From positions 12,638,927 to 12,702,926 of the forward strand of contig CANTUZ010000004.1 of NCBI GenBank assembly GCA_947846985.1: a DNA stretch of 64,000 bases, read 5' to 3'. This stretch comes from Fratercula arctica (lineage: Eukaryota; Chordata; Aves; Charadriiformes; Alcidae). The notes below the pieces were generated by a model. It was not told the DNA's origin. It did no database searches and worked only from the letters and a program-made list of their open reading frames with translations. Below are positions 1 through 7,397 of this stretch, in pieces (position 1 is the first letter of the stretch; every line of letters begins with the position of its first letter). A program made the position numbers and the translations under genes.

Positions 1-440
1 ACGTGAGGGCTGCTGCTTGTGCGTCACCCACACACAAGGACTGTTCCTTTCGCTGGCCAACAAGTGGCTTTGCAACCTTTGCCTTCGCCCAGGGACAAAG
101 TGTCCTCAGCGCTGGATTTACACAGGCATTTACTGACTTTACCTCAGTGCAATATCTCCAATTTACATAAGAAGATCACCAAGCTTCCGGCTTTTAAGCA
201 CTGCAGCCTGCCAAAAGTGGTTTGAAGTGTCCTAGATCAGATGAAAGATCAGATCTTTGGGAGCTTTCACAGACTTTTTTTCCTCAGTTCCTGCTCCTTT
301 TTCCAGAACTTGGATTTTTCACTCTCATTTTAAGAAAGGTCTTTTTAAAGAGGTCTCTTAAATGCTGCTATCCATACCAGTATGTTTTTAAAAACATAGC
401 TCCTAAATTATACCTCTAATAAACAGCTGTGTCTCTCAGA

Positions 441-610
441 TTCCTGTGGTTGGGGGAATGTGCCCCATCCCTGGAGGTGTCCAAGGCCAGGCTGGATGGG
501 GCTTTGAGCAGCCTGGTCTAGTGGGAGGTGTCCCTGCCCAGGGCAGGGGGGTTGGAACTGGATGATCTTTAAGGTCCCTTCCAACCTAAACCATTCTCTG
601 ATTCTGTGAT
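441..610 (+). mobile_element. CR1 LINE, 5'-truncated 3' end
   Basis: The sequence follows the avian CR1 3' end: CCCTGGAGGTGTCCAAGGCC, GAGCAGCCTGGTCTAGTGGG, then TTGGAACTGGATGATCTTTA and GGTCCCTTCCAACC, ending in the terminal repeat ATTCTCTGATTCTGTGAT. The left boundary is approximate because similarity fades near 441-455. Only the 3' non-coding end and short tail are present, so the copy is dead on arrival, as is usual for CR1. It lies in SLC7A11 intron 2, on the strand opposite to the gene. Confidence 0.95.
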
Positions 611-940
611 GCTGCTGGCAGCGTAGTGAAGCCATGGAGGAGGAAGTTGAAGGAATGGGGAATTGATTGCAGTCAGTTCCTTTTGACTGCAATCCTAAAG
701 ACAGACTGGCGGCCCCCTAACAACTGTGTGTTCAGGAGCGGACAGAAAGGGCATTGCCACCTTTTGTTGAAGGACAAGGAGCACAGAAAGCTACCAGGAA
801 AGGAGCAGGTATAGTGCCCCAGCACATACCACAGGTGAGTGAGTCACTTGGCAGCACACTCTCACCTGACCTGTACTTAGCAATTAAGCACCACAGACAA
901 TGCATTCACACAGTCTGGCTTCATTTGTTTGAAAACTACC

Positions 941-968
941 TTTTTTTTTTAAAAAAAAAAAAAAAAAA
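941..968. repeat. T10-A18 homopolymer junction
   Basis: Ten T run directly into eighteen A, making a self-complementary A/T block in SLC7A11 intron 2. It could be two adjoining retroelement tails or slippage. Confidence 0.85.
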
Positions 969-1976
969 GAGAGAGAGGCATGTAGTATACCCACAACCTG
1001 ACTTTTGGGGTGGAAAAAAGTTCCTACTCGTACTGGGTGAGGAGCAGCGCAGTGTGAGGCACATCTAAACAGCAGGTGATGCTGGCACCGTTTAATCAGA
1101 ATGTGGGCAGAGTTTAAGTGTGTCCTGGACTGTAAAATAGTGGCTGAAAAGATATACAAGAACAGGAAATATTTATTTTGGTTGCGGCTGCTCCACCAGC
1201 CCGTGGGTGTGATAATCCTCCGATCTTCCAGAGGAAAAGACGGCTTAGCTGAGAAGTGAGCGTGCAACTTCATCTACTGGAAAAAAAAAAAAAAACCTCA
1301 GGTACGCATTAGGTCTCAACTTTTTTGATAGCAGCAGCCAATTAGTTTACCAACGCAGGAGTCAGATATAAAACTCTACACAGAGTTTCGGCAGCGCTGC
1401 TCTGATCATCGCAAGTTATAACAAGTACGTCTCCCTTGCTGCCTCTTTGGCGATTAAAGGTTTGGTGATTAAAGGATCCACTGATGTTCCTTCCCATGCA
1501 AGATGATTATTTTCTGGGTGTGGGGCAGATCACGATGACTAAGAGTGTTTTCACGACACTACTGAGACACTGTCATACGTAAAAAAAATAATAAGTTTAC
1601 AAGGAGAGGAGTTTATGAAGCCTGGTTTCTTGTGGGTATTTGTGCCTGGGTTAATAAGGTCCCCCTGCCTAGTAAGGTGCAGGTGAAGAAGGGGATTTCT
1701 AACACTGCTCACTTTCATTGATTCTGTGATGTGCAATGATATAACGACGTTCACAGCACTGTGCTGCTCACCATGAAAACACAGGTCTGTTTCCTCTGTC
1801 TGGTTTTCCTTCCTGGCAAAAAGTTACTACGGTTAAGACATCTGCTCTTTCATCACGTTTGATGGCAATTATGCAGTTAATTCAAAGGTTACATATGGGT
1901 GGGGAGGATGGAAGGGACCTTCTGACATACACAACGATTTCCTCCGGAAACAAGATAGGGATTTATAGATTCATAA

Positions 1977-1986
1977 TGACTCAGCA
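1977..1986 (+). promoter_or_regulatory. Antioxidant/MARE-like element in SLC7A11 intron 2
   Basis: TGACTCAGCA fits the NRF2-small MAF consensus TGAC(nnn)GC with the extended A, and contains an AP-1 core. SLC7A11 is a well-known NRF2 target in mammals through promoter elements. A functional role for this intronic site is inference. Confidence 0.35.
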
Positions 1987-2285
1987 CCGTCAGTGCTCAA
2001 CTCAACAGTCTATGCTAGAACTTGTCAATATTATGTAAACATAGCTGTGATTTGAAAGGAGGCGTCCGCTTTTGTGACTAATTTGCTGATTGTGGAAGAG
2101 AGGGAAAAGGAGTGCTAACTAGCCTGAGGCAGGAATGCAGCGTTCCTACAGTCATTTTGCATAAGTGAGTTGCCCTGTTCTACATGTAACAAGCTCTCCA
2201 GCCTCAGAAATACTGTGAAAAAAAAAAAAAATTAATTAAAAATTCAAAGAACCACATTTGAGTTTGATAAAAACATCCATTTACA

Positions 2286-2294
2286 TGATGCAAA
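2286..2294 (+). promoter_or_regulatory. TGATGCAAA element (AARE-type) in intron 2
   Basis: This is an exact copy of the 9-mer used twice in the SLC7A11 promoter. It abuts the AATAAA hexamer on the other strand. Binding by ATF4-C/EBP is possible but unproven. Confidence 0.3.
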
Positions 2295-2300
2295 TTTATT
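2295..2300 (-). promoter_or_regulatory. AATAAA polyadenylation hexamer in intron 2
   Basis: The minus strand reads AATAAA, followed about 60 bases on by a T-rich tract on the same strand (2231-2219), which could act as a downstream element. It would serve the candidate alternative terminal exon above. Such hexamers also occur often by chance in A+T-rich introns. Confidence 0.25.
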
Positions 2301-2573
2301 TTATATGATTCAATGATTGGGCATCTTCATATTGCAGTTCACCTATACAACGTCAAGGGCTGCGTGAGTCACAGGCTTACGCACCAAAACAAGACTTCAG
2401 ACATTTTAGGTATGTAAGGACTTGATGTTGCTCTATTTGGCCAGTCAGTGCTTTACATAGTAAACAAGAGTTAAGTTCTCCAACGCCCCATAAAAATAAA
2501 AAAAAAGGGGACCTGAATTGACATATAAAGAATACATGGTGGCCCCAAATCTGAAAACTACCGGTCAGTAGCT

Positions 2574-2727
2574 TCACCAGGGGTTATTTCTGTATCCACA
2601 AATAGCAGCAACTGCACCAAAAGCTAGTGCCAAGACTGAGAAAACGTAAAGGTGACTTCCCTCTTCCACTATACTATAAATAGGCATGGGCATTAGAATT
2701 ATTAGTGACATTAATGGATACAGTAAG
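2574..2727 (-). other. Possible alternative terminal exon of SLC7A11 (unproven)
   Basis: Reading minus, a pyrimidine-rich stretch ends TTTTGCTAAG (AG at 2729-2728). If used as an acceptor, exon 2 (ending CG) would join in phase to C-TTA-CTG, giving 50 further residues. These start LLYPLMSLIILMPMP, include VLALAFGAVAAICGYRNNPW, and stop at TGA 2576-2574. Two hydrophobic stretches suggest membrane helices. An AATAAA lies 274 bp beyond the stop. I recognise no family, and chance hydrophobic frames are common in T-rich DNA, so this is only a candidate. Confidence 0.2.
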
Positions 2728-2783
2728 CTTAGCAAAATTAAAGCAGGTAGCAGAACTTGTGTCAGGAAGTTGTCTTCGAATCT

Positions 2784-2800
2784 CCCCCCCCCTCCCCCCC
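2784..2800 (+). repeat. C-rich tract C9-T-C7 in intron 2
   Basis: The tract is G-rich on the transcribed (minus, RNA-like) strand of SLC7A11 and lies 57 bp before the candidate alternative acceptor. It is quadruplex-capable in principle. Confidence 0.85.
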
Positions 2801-3012
2801 ATGCATGCACATATGTCTTTTTGGATGTTTCAAGGCTGACAAGCAAAATAGCGTTGTTAAATTCTCTGAAGCAACCATACTAAAAAAACACAGCCCATTG
2901 ATCAAGACATATTTGATTTGTCTTGTCTATCATGTATCGGAGATTTTTTCTTTATGACTGGAAAGTGTATTGCCATCAGAAAAGAAACACAGAAAAGCCA
3001 CGATAGACTTAC

Positions 3013-3139
3013 CGAATGATGAGCAATTCAACCCAGACTCTCACAAAAGCTGGTAATGGGCCAAAGGCCTCCAGGATATAGGTGTAGTGACCACCAGATT
3101 TCTTAATGCACGTTCCTAGTTCAGCATAGCAGAGGGCAC
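3013..3139 (-). CDS. SLC7A11: SLC7A11 (xCT) coding exon 2
   Basis: This 127-bp exon sits between an acceptor ending CACAG (AG at 3141-3140) and the donor GTAAGT (from 3012 down). Joined in phase to exon 1 it gives residue 93 (Gly) to 134, then CG of codon 135. The protein reads [20 protein letters not shown] and continues [22 protein letters not shown], almost identical to human xCT over the end of TM2, the following loop and most of TM3. The split codon is Arg135 in human numbering, an arginine facing the substrate path in human xCT structures (from memory). Compared with remembered human xCT, Ser96 and Thr103 are both Cys here, and the Val of ILEVFG is Ala. No exon 3 is visible in 1-3012, so the gene is partial in the window (about 134 of roughly 500 residues). 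Confidence 0.97.
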
Positions 3140-4045
3140 CTGTGACAATTAAAATGTGGCATCATGAGAGAAATCCAGAAACACCTTTCTAAACATTTAT
3201 AAGCTAAACAACGGAGCTGCTGTGGTATCACAGCTACTTTGGATATATTTTAAACATTTTTTTCGAGCAATTTCGCTAGTTTTAATTAATTCAGCTAGAC
3301 TTGCAGTTAACCAAACTATACATATATCCTGTTACATTTACGTATAAAGCCACGAACAACCTATTTGCTATCAACGCATTTCATTACTCATCTTTATCTC
3401 TTGAAGAGGGACAACAAAAAGCTGTGTCATGCCAGCTACGCAGCTCCCCACCCAGCCTGACTGCACCGCTAAGTGAAAGACTTCTGACACATTTGCTCGT
3501 TATCAAATGATGATCAGCTCCTTTCAGCCCCAGAGATGCCTGGCTCAGCCTCCGAAGAAAAGCCCTGTAGAACTGGGGAAACCGTATTCCTGCTCCTCAG
3601 CCACAGGCGAAGCAATCGACTGGCCAAAATTTGGAAGAAGCAATTGTGGGTTAAGAATTTTCCTTAATAGCTCTCCCAACATCTTATATACAAAATTCAG
3701 GGGATGGCTTAGCCCTGTTTTTTCAACACTGGTGCAGTGTTGTTGTGTACTACTAGTGCAATGAAAGCTCAGTTCATTTCTGCACTGCCTTAAATACAGA
3801 CCACTTCACGTCTTCATAGCAGGAGGTTCACTTCATCCTTTGATGTATTTACACTGACTAAAATAAAATCCAGATCATCTTCATATTGCTGCATCAGTTC
3901 ATGCAGAAGTGGTTCAGGCCCCTTCAGAGCAAGTGCTAGTGGCATTCCCATCAAGGAGCAGCTCTCAGAGAGCTCCTCGAGGCTGCTGCCGGCACAACGC
4001 GCTGCCTCTGCCATTAGAGAGCATGCAAGAACTATGAGGACCTGA

Positions 4046-4155
4046 GGCTTTGAGCAACCTGGTCTAGTGGGAGGTGTCCCTGCCCAGGGCAGGGGAGTTG
4101 GAACTAGATGATCTTTAAGGTCCCTTCCAACCCGAACCGTTCTGTGATTCTGTGA
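4046..4155 (+). mobile_element. CR1 LINE, short 5'-truncated 3' end
   Basis: Starting near GGCTTTGAGCAACCTGG, the sequence matches the last 110 bp of CR1, including GGAACTAGATGATCTTTAAG and GGTCCCTTCCAACC, and ends TTCTGTGATTCTGTGA. It differs from the copy at 441-610 at a few sites and is shorter at the 5' end. It is in SLC7A11 intron 1, antisense to the gene. I see no coding part and no clear target duplication. Confidence 0.95.
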
Positions 4156-4454
4156 CCTGCCTGAAGCCTTCTTCACCCATGCACCATCTGCTACCGTTGC
4201 TCAATGAGCCATCACCCAGTCATAAAGCCAGTGGATTCTCAGCTCCACGGGTGGACGGCATCAGTGGAGAAGCGTACCACCTCTGATAAATGTAGGCAGC
4301 CCTTTTAGAAGTCTGAGAAGGCAGATGAAAACAGAAAACACCGCATCACATAGAGTTAAGATCAGCATCATATATGAACTCAATTTCGGCTCTGTTCCCC
4401 GCATGCTTTTATGCTGCAGCACTTTAAGATGAAAACTACAGTTGTCAAAACCAC

Positions 4455-4872
4455 ATCTTTTGCTGGGCCAAATTGCTGGGCAAAGTATCTTTTGCTGGGC
4501 CAAATTGCACATGTACACATTATGACAAATTCCGTCCTCGTTCATTGCCTTTCTCTGGGGCTTTGCAAGAATGTGGCAGTTTTATCTGCTGTTCTTCACC
4601 TTACCTGAAAATATACCAAAAGGAATAGTTACAGCCACATTAAAAAAAAAAAAAAAAAAAGCTGTGGATGGGTTTTCTCTTGCCAGCCTCTTCTGTTGAG
4701 GTTCAGGATGAAATGAAATTGTGTTTTGATACATGTTATACACACAGCCGCAGCAAGACCTTAAATGGTCTTTGCATGTGATTTTACTATATGAAAAAAA
4801 AATATAAAAAAATAACTGTAACAGGTCCATTCAGAGAAAGAGATAGTATCTTTTGCTGGGCCAAATTGCACA
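4455..4872 (+). repeat. Three copies of a 22-28-bp sequence in SLC7A11 intron 1
   Basis: The core CTTTTGCTGGGCCAAATTGC occurs at 4455-4476 (with AT in front), 4484-4511 and 4845-4872. The last two are identical over 28 bp; the first two form a tandem with a 32-bp period. The 333 bp between copies 2 and 3 contain an A19 run and look unrelated. The cause could be a local duplication or a target-site duplication flanking an insertion; I cannot tell which. Confidence 0.85.
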
Positions 4873-4927
4873 GTTCTTCATATCCTGAGATCTGGAAAAT
4901 GACCTAGAGAATCCATCTGATAAAAGA

Positions 4928-5015
4928 GTTTGGGGTTTTCTTCTGGTTTTTGTTGGTTTTTTGGGGGGTTTTTTTTGTTGTTGTTGGTGGTTTTTTTTTT
5001 CTTTTTTTTTTTTTT
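4928..5015 (+). repeat. T/G-rich low-complexity tract
   Basis: GGTT-type units (GTTTGGGG, TTGTTGGTTTTTT, GTTGTTGTTGGTGG) lead into a long T block. It is intronic in SLC7A11 and of the same character as the tract at 53921-53989. Confidence 0.85.
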
Positions 5016-6277
5016 ACAGACTTTACTTCATAGCCAGAAAATTACTGCTATTAAAATTAAAGCCAAAAATGCAATGCTTAAGCAAATTCTGCCTTGACTA
5101 AATCTAAAGACCAAGGTCTTCTGACAGGGTTACAAACTGTATCTGTGGCCTTTCTTTATAGGGGAATTTTGGTTACAGGCAGGACCTTCCACATTTGTAC
5201 AACAGATCATGCTGCACGTTGTACCAACACACTTAACATTTGACCAAAACAGGTCCTTACTCCCTTGCACCGTCTGTTTGGCTTGGGTGGGCTTAGCCTT
5301 GTAAGCAGTCCGTGTTTCTTTTAAGCCCAGAGCCAATTTACACAGGGTGGCATTTGCATGTTCCACCTATTAAGCAGACATGTGTTAGCCCGTGTTTGTC
5401 CTCTCTGCCTCCTGCCAGAAAACAAGTCGTTTCTGTTTTAAATAAAGCCAATATTCATGTTAGTTCTTCAGCTTCTTTGAGATTAACTCATTAAGTAGGT
5501 CAATGGACCCTCTGTCCCGCCGAGGCCAGAGTGGGGTTTTCCACTCTGAATGGGGGCTTTGTGTACAGAACAAATAAACTGGCATTCTTCAGAATTTAAT
5601 ACTCCTCAAACATACATAAAATGAGTAAAAAACTGTCATGATAGGCAGGCCAGCAATAAAACTCGCATTACAAATTTGTTTCCATCACACTGCTTTTTGC
5701 AGCGCAATCTTTCAAAGCAATATCATGAGCGAGGAACGAAGTAAAGAGCAGCAATACAAGACTGGGGAGAGGGGTTGTTAGTGTTATTTTCTTGCTCCCT
5801 TTTGCGCCCATACAGCTTATGTCCAGTGGGAATTATTCCTCTCAGACCAAGCTCCAGTCTCTAGGGAACTAAGTCGAGCTGTCTAAACATTTCGCCGGTG
5901 TTCGAGGGGAGCGACCCACATCCCTGGCTGCCGGGGGCCTTACAAGCAAACCGTAAACTACCTCTTACAGCCAGAAGAAAAACACGATACATACAGCACC
6001 TTGTATGGCATGAAATGGACGTTTACTTTCCCCTGTAGGGACCCGTAAGAAACAATAATTTATGCTTCCGATCTTTACCGGGCAGGCGCCGGGGGGACAG
6101 GAGCTGCATACCTCTGTACCCTCCATGCAACCTATCACGCAGCAAAAACCTTCTGTAGCCCTATTGGTCCTCGAGCTCCGCACTCTGCCTCGCTATCCAA
6201 TGGCAAAATCAGGCAAACGATAGCAATAATCCACCGACTGCCCCTCTGGACCAATTAGAAACTTTTAAGGGACTTAC

Positions 6278-6554
6278 CGAAGAGCGAGAGGATACCACAC
6301 ACTGTCCAGACAGTCAAGGACATGCCCACGCTGCCCGTGTTCTTCAGGATGCCTTTGGGAGAGATGAAGATGCCAGCTCCAATGATAGTGCCAATTATGA
6401 TGGATATCCCCCTCAAAAGTGTCACTTTCTTCTTCAGCACAACTTTTCCCTCCTGGGCTGGCTGTCCGCTGTCCATAGAGAGCAACCTGCCATTAACTTG
6501 CCCCTGCAAGTAGTTTCCATTAGAGACGGTGGTTACAGCAGCTTTCCTAAACAT
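6278..6554 (-). CDS. SLC7A11: SLC7A11 (xCT) coding exon 1, N-terminus of the cystine/glutamate antiporter light chain
   Basis: The exon encodes residues 1-92 and the first base of codon 93, starting [20 protein letters not shown]. The length and the match to human xCT are close throughout: a cytosolic tail, the KKVTLLRG segment, then TM1 with [14 protein letters not shown] at about residues 55-68 (the unwound GAG motif of APC-superfamily transporters) and the start of TM2. xCT pairs with SLC3A2 (4F2hc) in the plasma membrane and exchanges extracellular cystine for intracellular glutamate, supplying cysteine for glutathione. The ATG at 6554 has A at -3. The frame is open to a TTG at 6584, but no upstream in-frame ATG exists and human xCT begins at the equivalent Met. 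The exon ends TTCG and is followed by the consensus donor GTAAGT (6277-6272). The gene runs on to the left. Identification is secure; the avian TSS is inferred. Confidence 0.97.
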
Positions 6555-6823
6555 GCTCCGGTGCCACCAGCACACCGACGGCAAGCACAGGCAAAAAAAG
6601 TTTGCAGCACAAACTCAAGGTGGTTTGTTTTTTTTTTTTTTCTTTTTCCTCTCTGCGTAGCCAACTGCTTAGTCTCTTCCTCTGCCCTCTCTTATCTTTC
6701 CAGCTGCTCCTCCGCACAGGTAGCAAGCTCCTAGAGTGTACTGGAGCCTTTCCTGCGATCCGAGCAGTGCTTGGGAACACCTGCGCTTTCACACTGCGAG
6801 CTGGTACTGCCCTATCATTGGAA
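6555..6823 (-). other. SLC7A11: SLC7A11 5' untranslated region (5' end inferred)
   Basis: This is the stretch between the start codon and the inferred transcription start near 6823. The start is placed about 30 bp below the TATA-like box and about 70-95 bp below the AARE pair, as in the mouse gene (from memory). On the minus strand it is purine-rich in part, with an A-run at about 6630-6643, and holds one upstream ATG at 6818. I see no splice site, but an additional upstream exon cannot be excluded. Confidence 0.6.
6789..6818 (-). other. Upstream ORF in the SLC7A11 leader (9 codons plus stop)
   Basis: The minus strand reads ATG at 6818 and then MIGQYQLAV followed by TGA (6791-6789). It is the only ATG between the inferred TSS and the main start at 6554. 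Whether it is in the mRNA depends on a TSS at or above 6818; the inferred start is only a few bases higher, so initiation here could be weak or absent. There is no evidence that the peptide matters. Confidence 0.35.
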
Positions 6824-6849
6824 AGTAGCTCAGCTTCCGCGTGGACTTG

Positions 6850-6857
6850 TATTTAAG
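6850..6857 (-). promoter_or_regulatory. SLC7A11: TATA-like box of the SLC7A11 promoter
   Basis: The minus strand reads CTTAAATA at this position, an imperfect TATA element 34-41 bp downstream of the AARE pair. The usual 25-30 bp spacing predicts transcription starts near 6820-6826. A CCAAT motif (minus strand, about 6817-6821) lies just downstream, which is unusual for a box working with this TATA, so a lower start site is possible. Confidence 0.45.
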
Positions 6858-6890
6858 CTCTTGTCATACCAAGTTACTCCAGCTGAATGA

Positions 6891-6917
6891 TGATGCAAAT
6901 TCTCCAGGTTTGCATCA
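6891..6917. promoter_or_regulatory. SLC7A11: Paired amino-acid response elements (AARE/CARE) of the SLC7A11 promoter
   Basis: TGATGCAAA at 6891-6899 and its exact inverse TTTGCATCA at 6909-6917 are separated by 9 bp. Mammalian xCT promoters are reported to carry two AAREs in opposite orientation with a 9-bp spacer, bound by ATF4 with C/EBP partners and inducing the gene on amino-acid starvation and other eIF2-alpha-kinase stress (recalled, not looked up). Copy number, orientation and spacing all agree, and the site is 337 bp above the start codon. I found no exact TGACnnnGC antioxidant element in the first few hundred bases upstream. Confidence 0.9.
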
Positions 6918-6953
6918 GCCATTTGAGAAACCTCTGGCATTACTCAGCATTTC

Positions 6954-6975
6954 TTTTTTTTTTTTTTTTTTTTTT
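6954..6975 (+). repeat. Poly(T) run just upstream of the SLC7A11 AAREs
   Basis: Twenty-two T start 37 bp from the AARE pair. Rigid dA:dT tracts of this kind disfavour nucleosomes, which may help keep the promoter open; that is inference. Confidence 0.85.
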
Positions 6976-7242
6976 CTTCTTTTTAAATGGTAGGGCATGT
7001 TGCACAACTGACCTGAGGGTGGTGGGAAGAACAAAGCACTCGCAAGCAAACCGAGCCAATCAAGCTAAGCACATCACCCTCGACACCCCGAGACACGCTC
7101 CCAAATTTTTTTTTAAAGCAAGCCAGAGCCAGGAACAAAAGCCTGCCTAAACACAAAGCTCGTCAGAGCGCAAGGGGAAAAGAAATCAAACAGGATACGT
7201 CATCCCTGGGTCTAATCCAATTTCTTTCTCTAAAAAACACCT

Positions 7243-7275
7243 CTTAACGAAAGTTAAGTTCGCGGGGCTTAACTT
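7243..7275. repeat. Short inverted-repeat cluster (CTTAAC/GTTAAG arms)
   Basis: Three arms alternate: CTTAAC at 7243-7248, GTTAAG at 7253-7258 and CTTAACTT at 7268-7275. The first two could form a 6-bp hairpin with a GAAA loop. The second and third form an 8-bp stem (AAGTTAAG with CTTAACTT) around a GC-rich 9-base loop. This may be only a structural curiosity of the promoter flank. Confidence 0.5.
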
Positions 7276-7384
7276 CTTGTGTCGCAGTAGATCAGCCTCT
7301 CTCACATCTGTGTTACTTACCTGGAAATCTCCATAGGGACCTGCACCCACCCAAAGAACACATACAACCCCCTTGTTGCCCCGA

Positions 7385-7397
7385 GTTGCCTAGCAAC
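7385..7397. promoter_or_regulatory. RFX-type X-box palindrome
   Basis: GTTGCCTAGCAAC is a near-perfect inverted repeat of the RFX half-site. A second half-site GTTGCC lies just upstream in the run TTGTTGCCCCGAGTTGCC. It is about 0.57 kb above the inferred SLC7A11 start. RFX factors bind such boxes at ciliary and other genes; binding here is inference from sequence only. Confidence 0.45.

Larger units (their letters stand above)
1..3012 (-). other. SLC7A11: SLC7A11 intron 2 (partial; continues past the left edge)
   Basis: This is intronic sequence starting at the exon 2 donor (3012). It contains one CR1 copy, A/T runs (941-968, 1281-1295, 2219-2231), a C-rich tract at 2784-2800, a TGACTCAGCA element at 1977-1986, a TGATGCAAA element at 2286-2294, and a hydrophobic open frame at 2574-2727 that could be an alternative last exon. 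I found nothing resembling xCT exon 3. Confidence 0.85.
3140..6277 (-). other. SLC7A11: SLC7A11 intron 1
   Basis: The intron is 3138 bp, bounded by the GTAAGT donor at 6277 and the CAG acceptor at 3140. It holds a CR1 fragment, three copies of a 22-28-bp sequence (4455-4872), an A-run at 4642-4660 and a G/T-rich low-complexity tract at 4928-5015. Its first 400 bp, next to exon 1, have more CpG than the rest and include three CCAAT/ATTGG motifs. Its open frames are short and I recognise no gene in them. Confidence 0.9.

Noticed and set aside
1898..1935. GGAAGGGACCTT near 1908, like the start of a minus-oriented CR1
   Set aside because: Only about a dozen bases match the CR1 3' end; the bases on both sides do not follow the CR1 consensus.
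6278..6584. Extension of the xCT N-terminus by ten residues from a TTG at 6584
   Set aside because: TTG is not an expected start in this gene. The ATG at 6554 has a good context and matches the start of human xCT in length.
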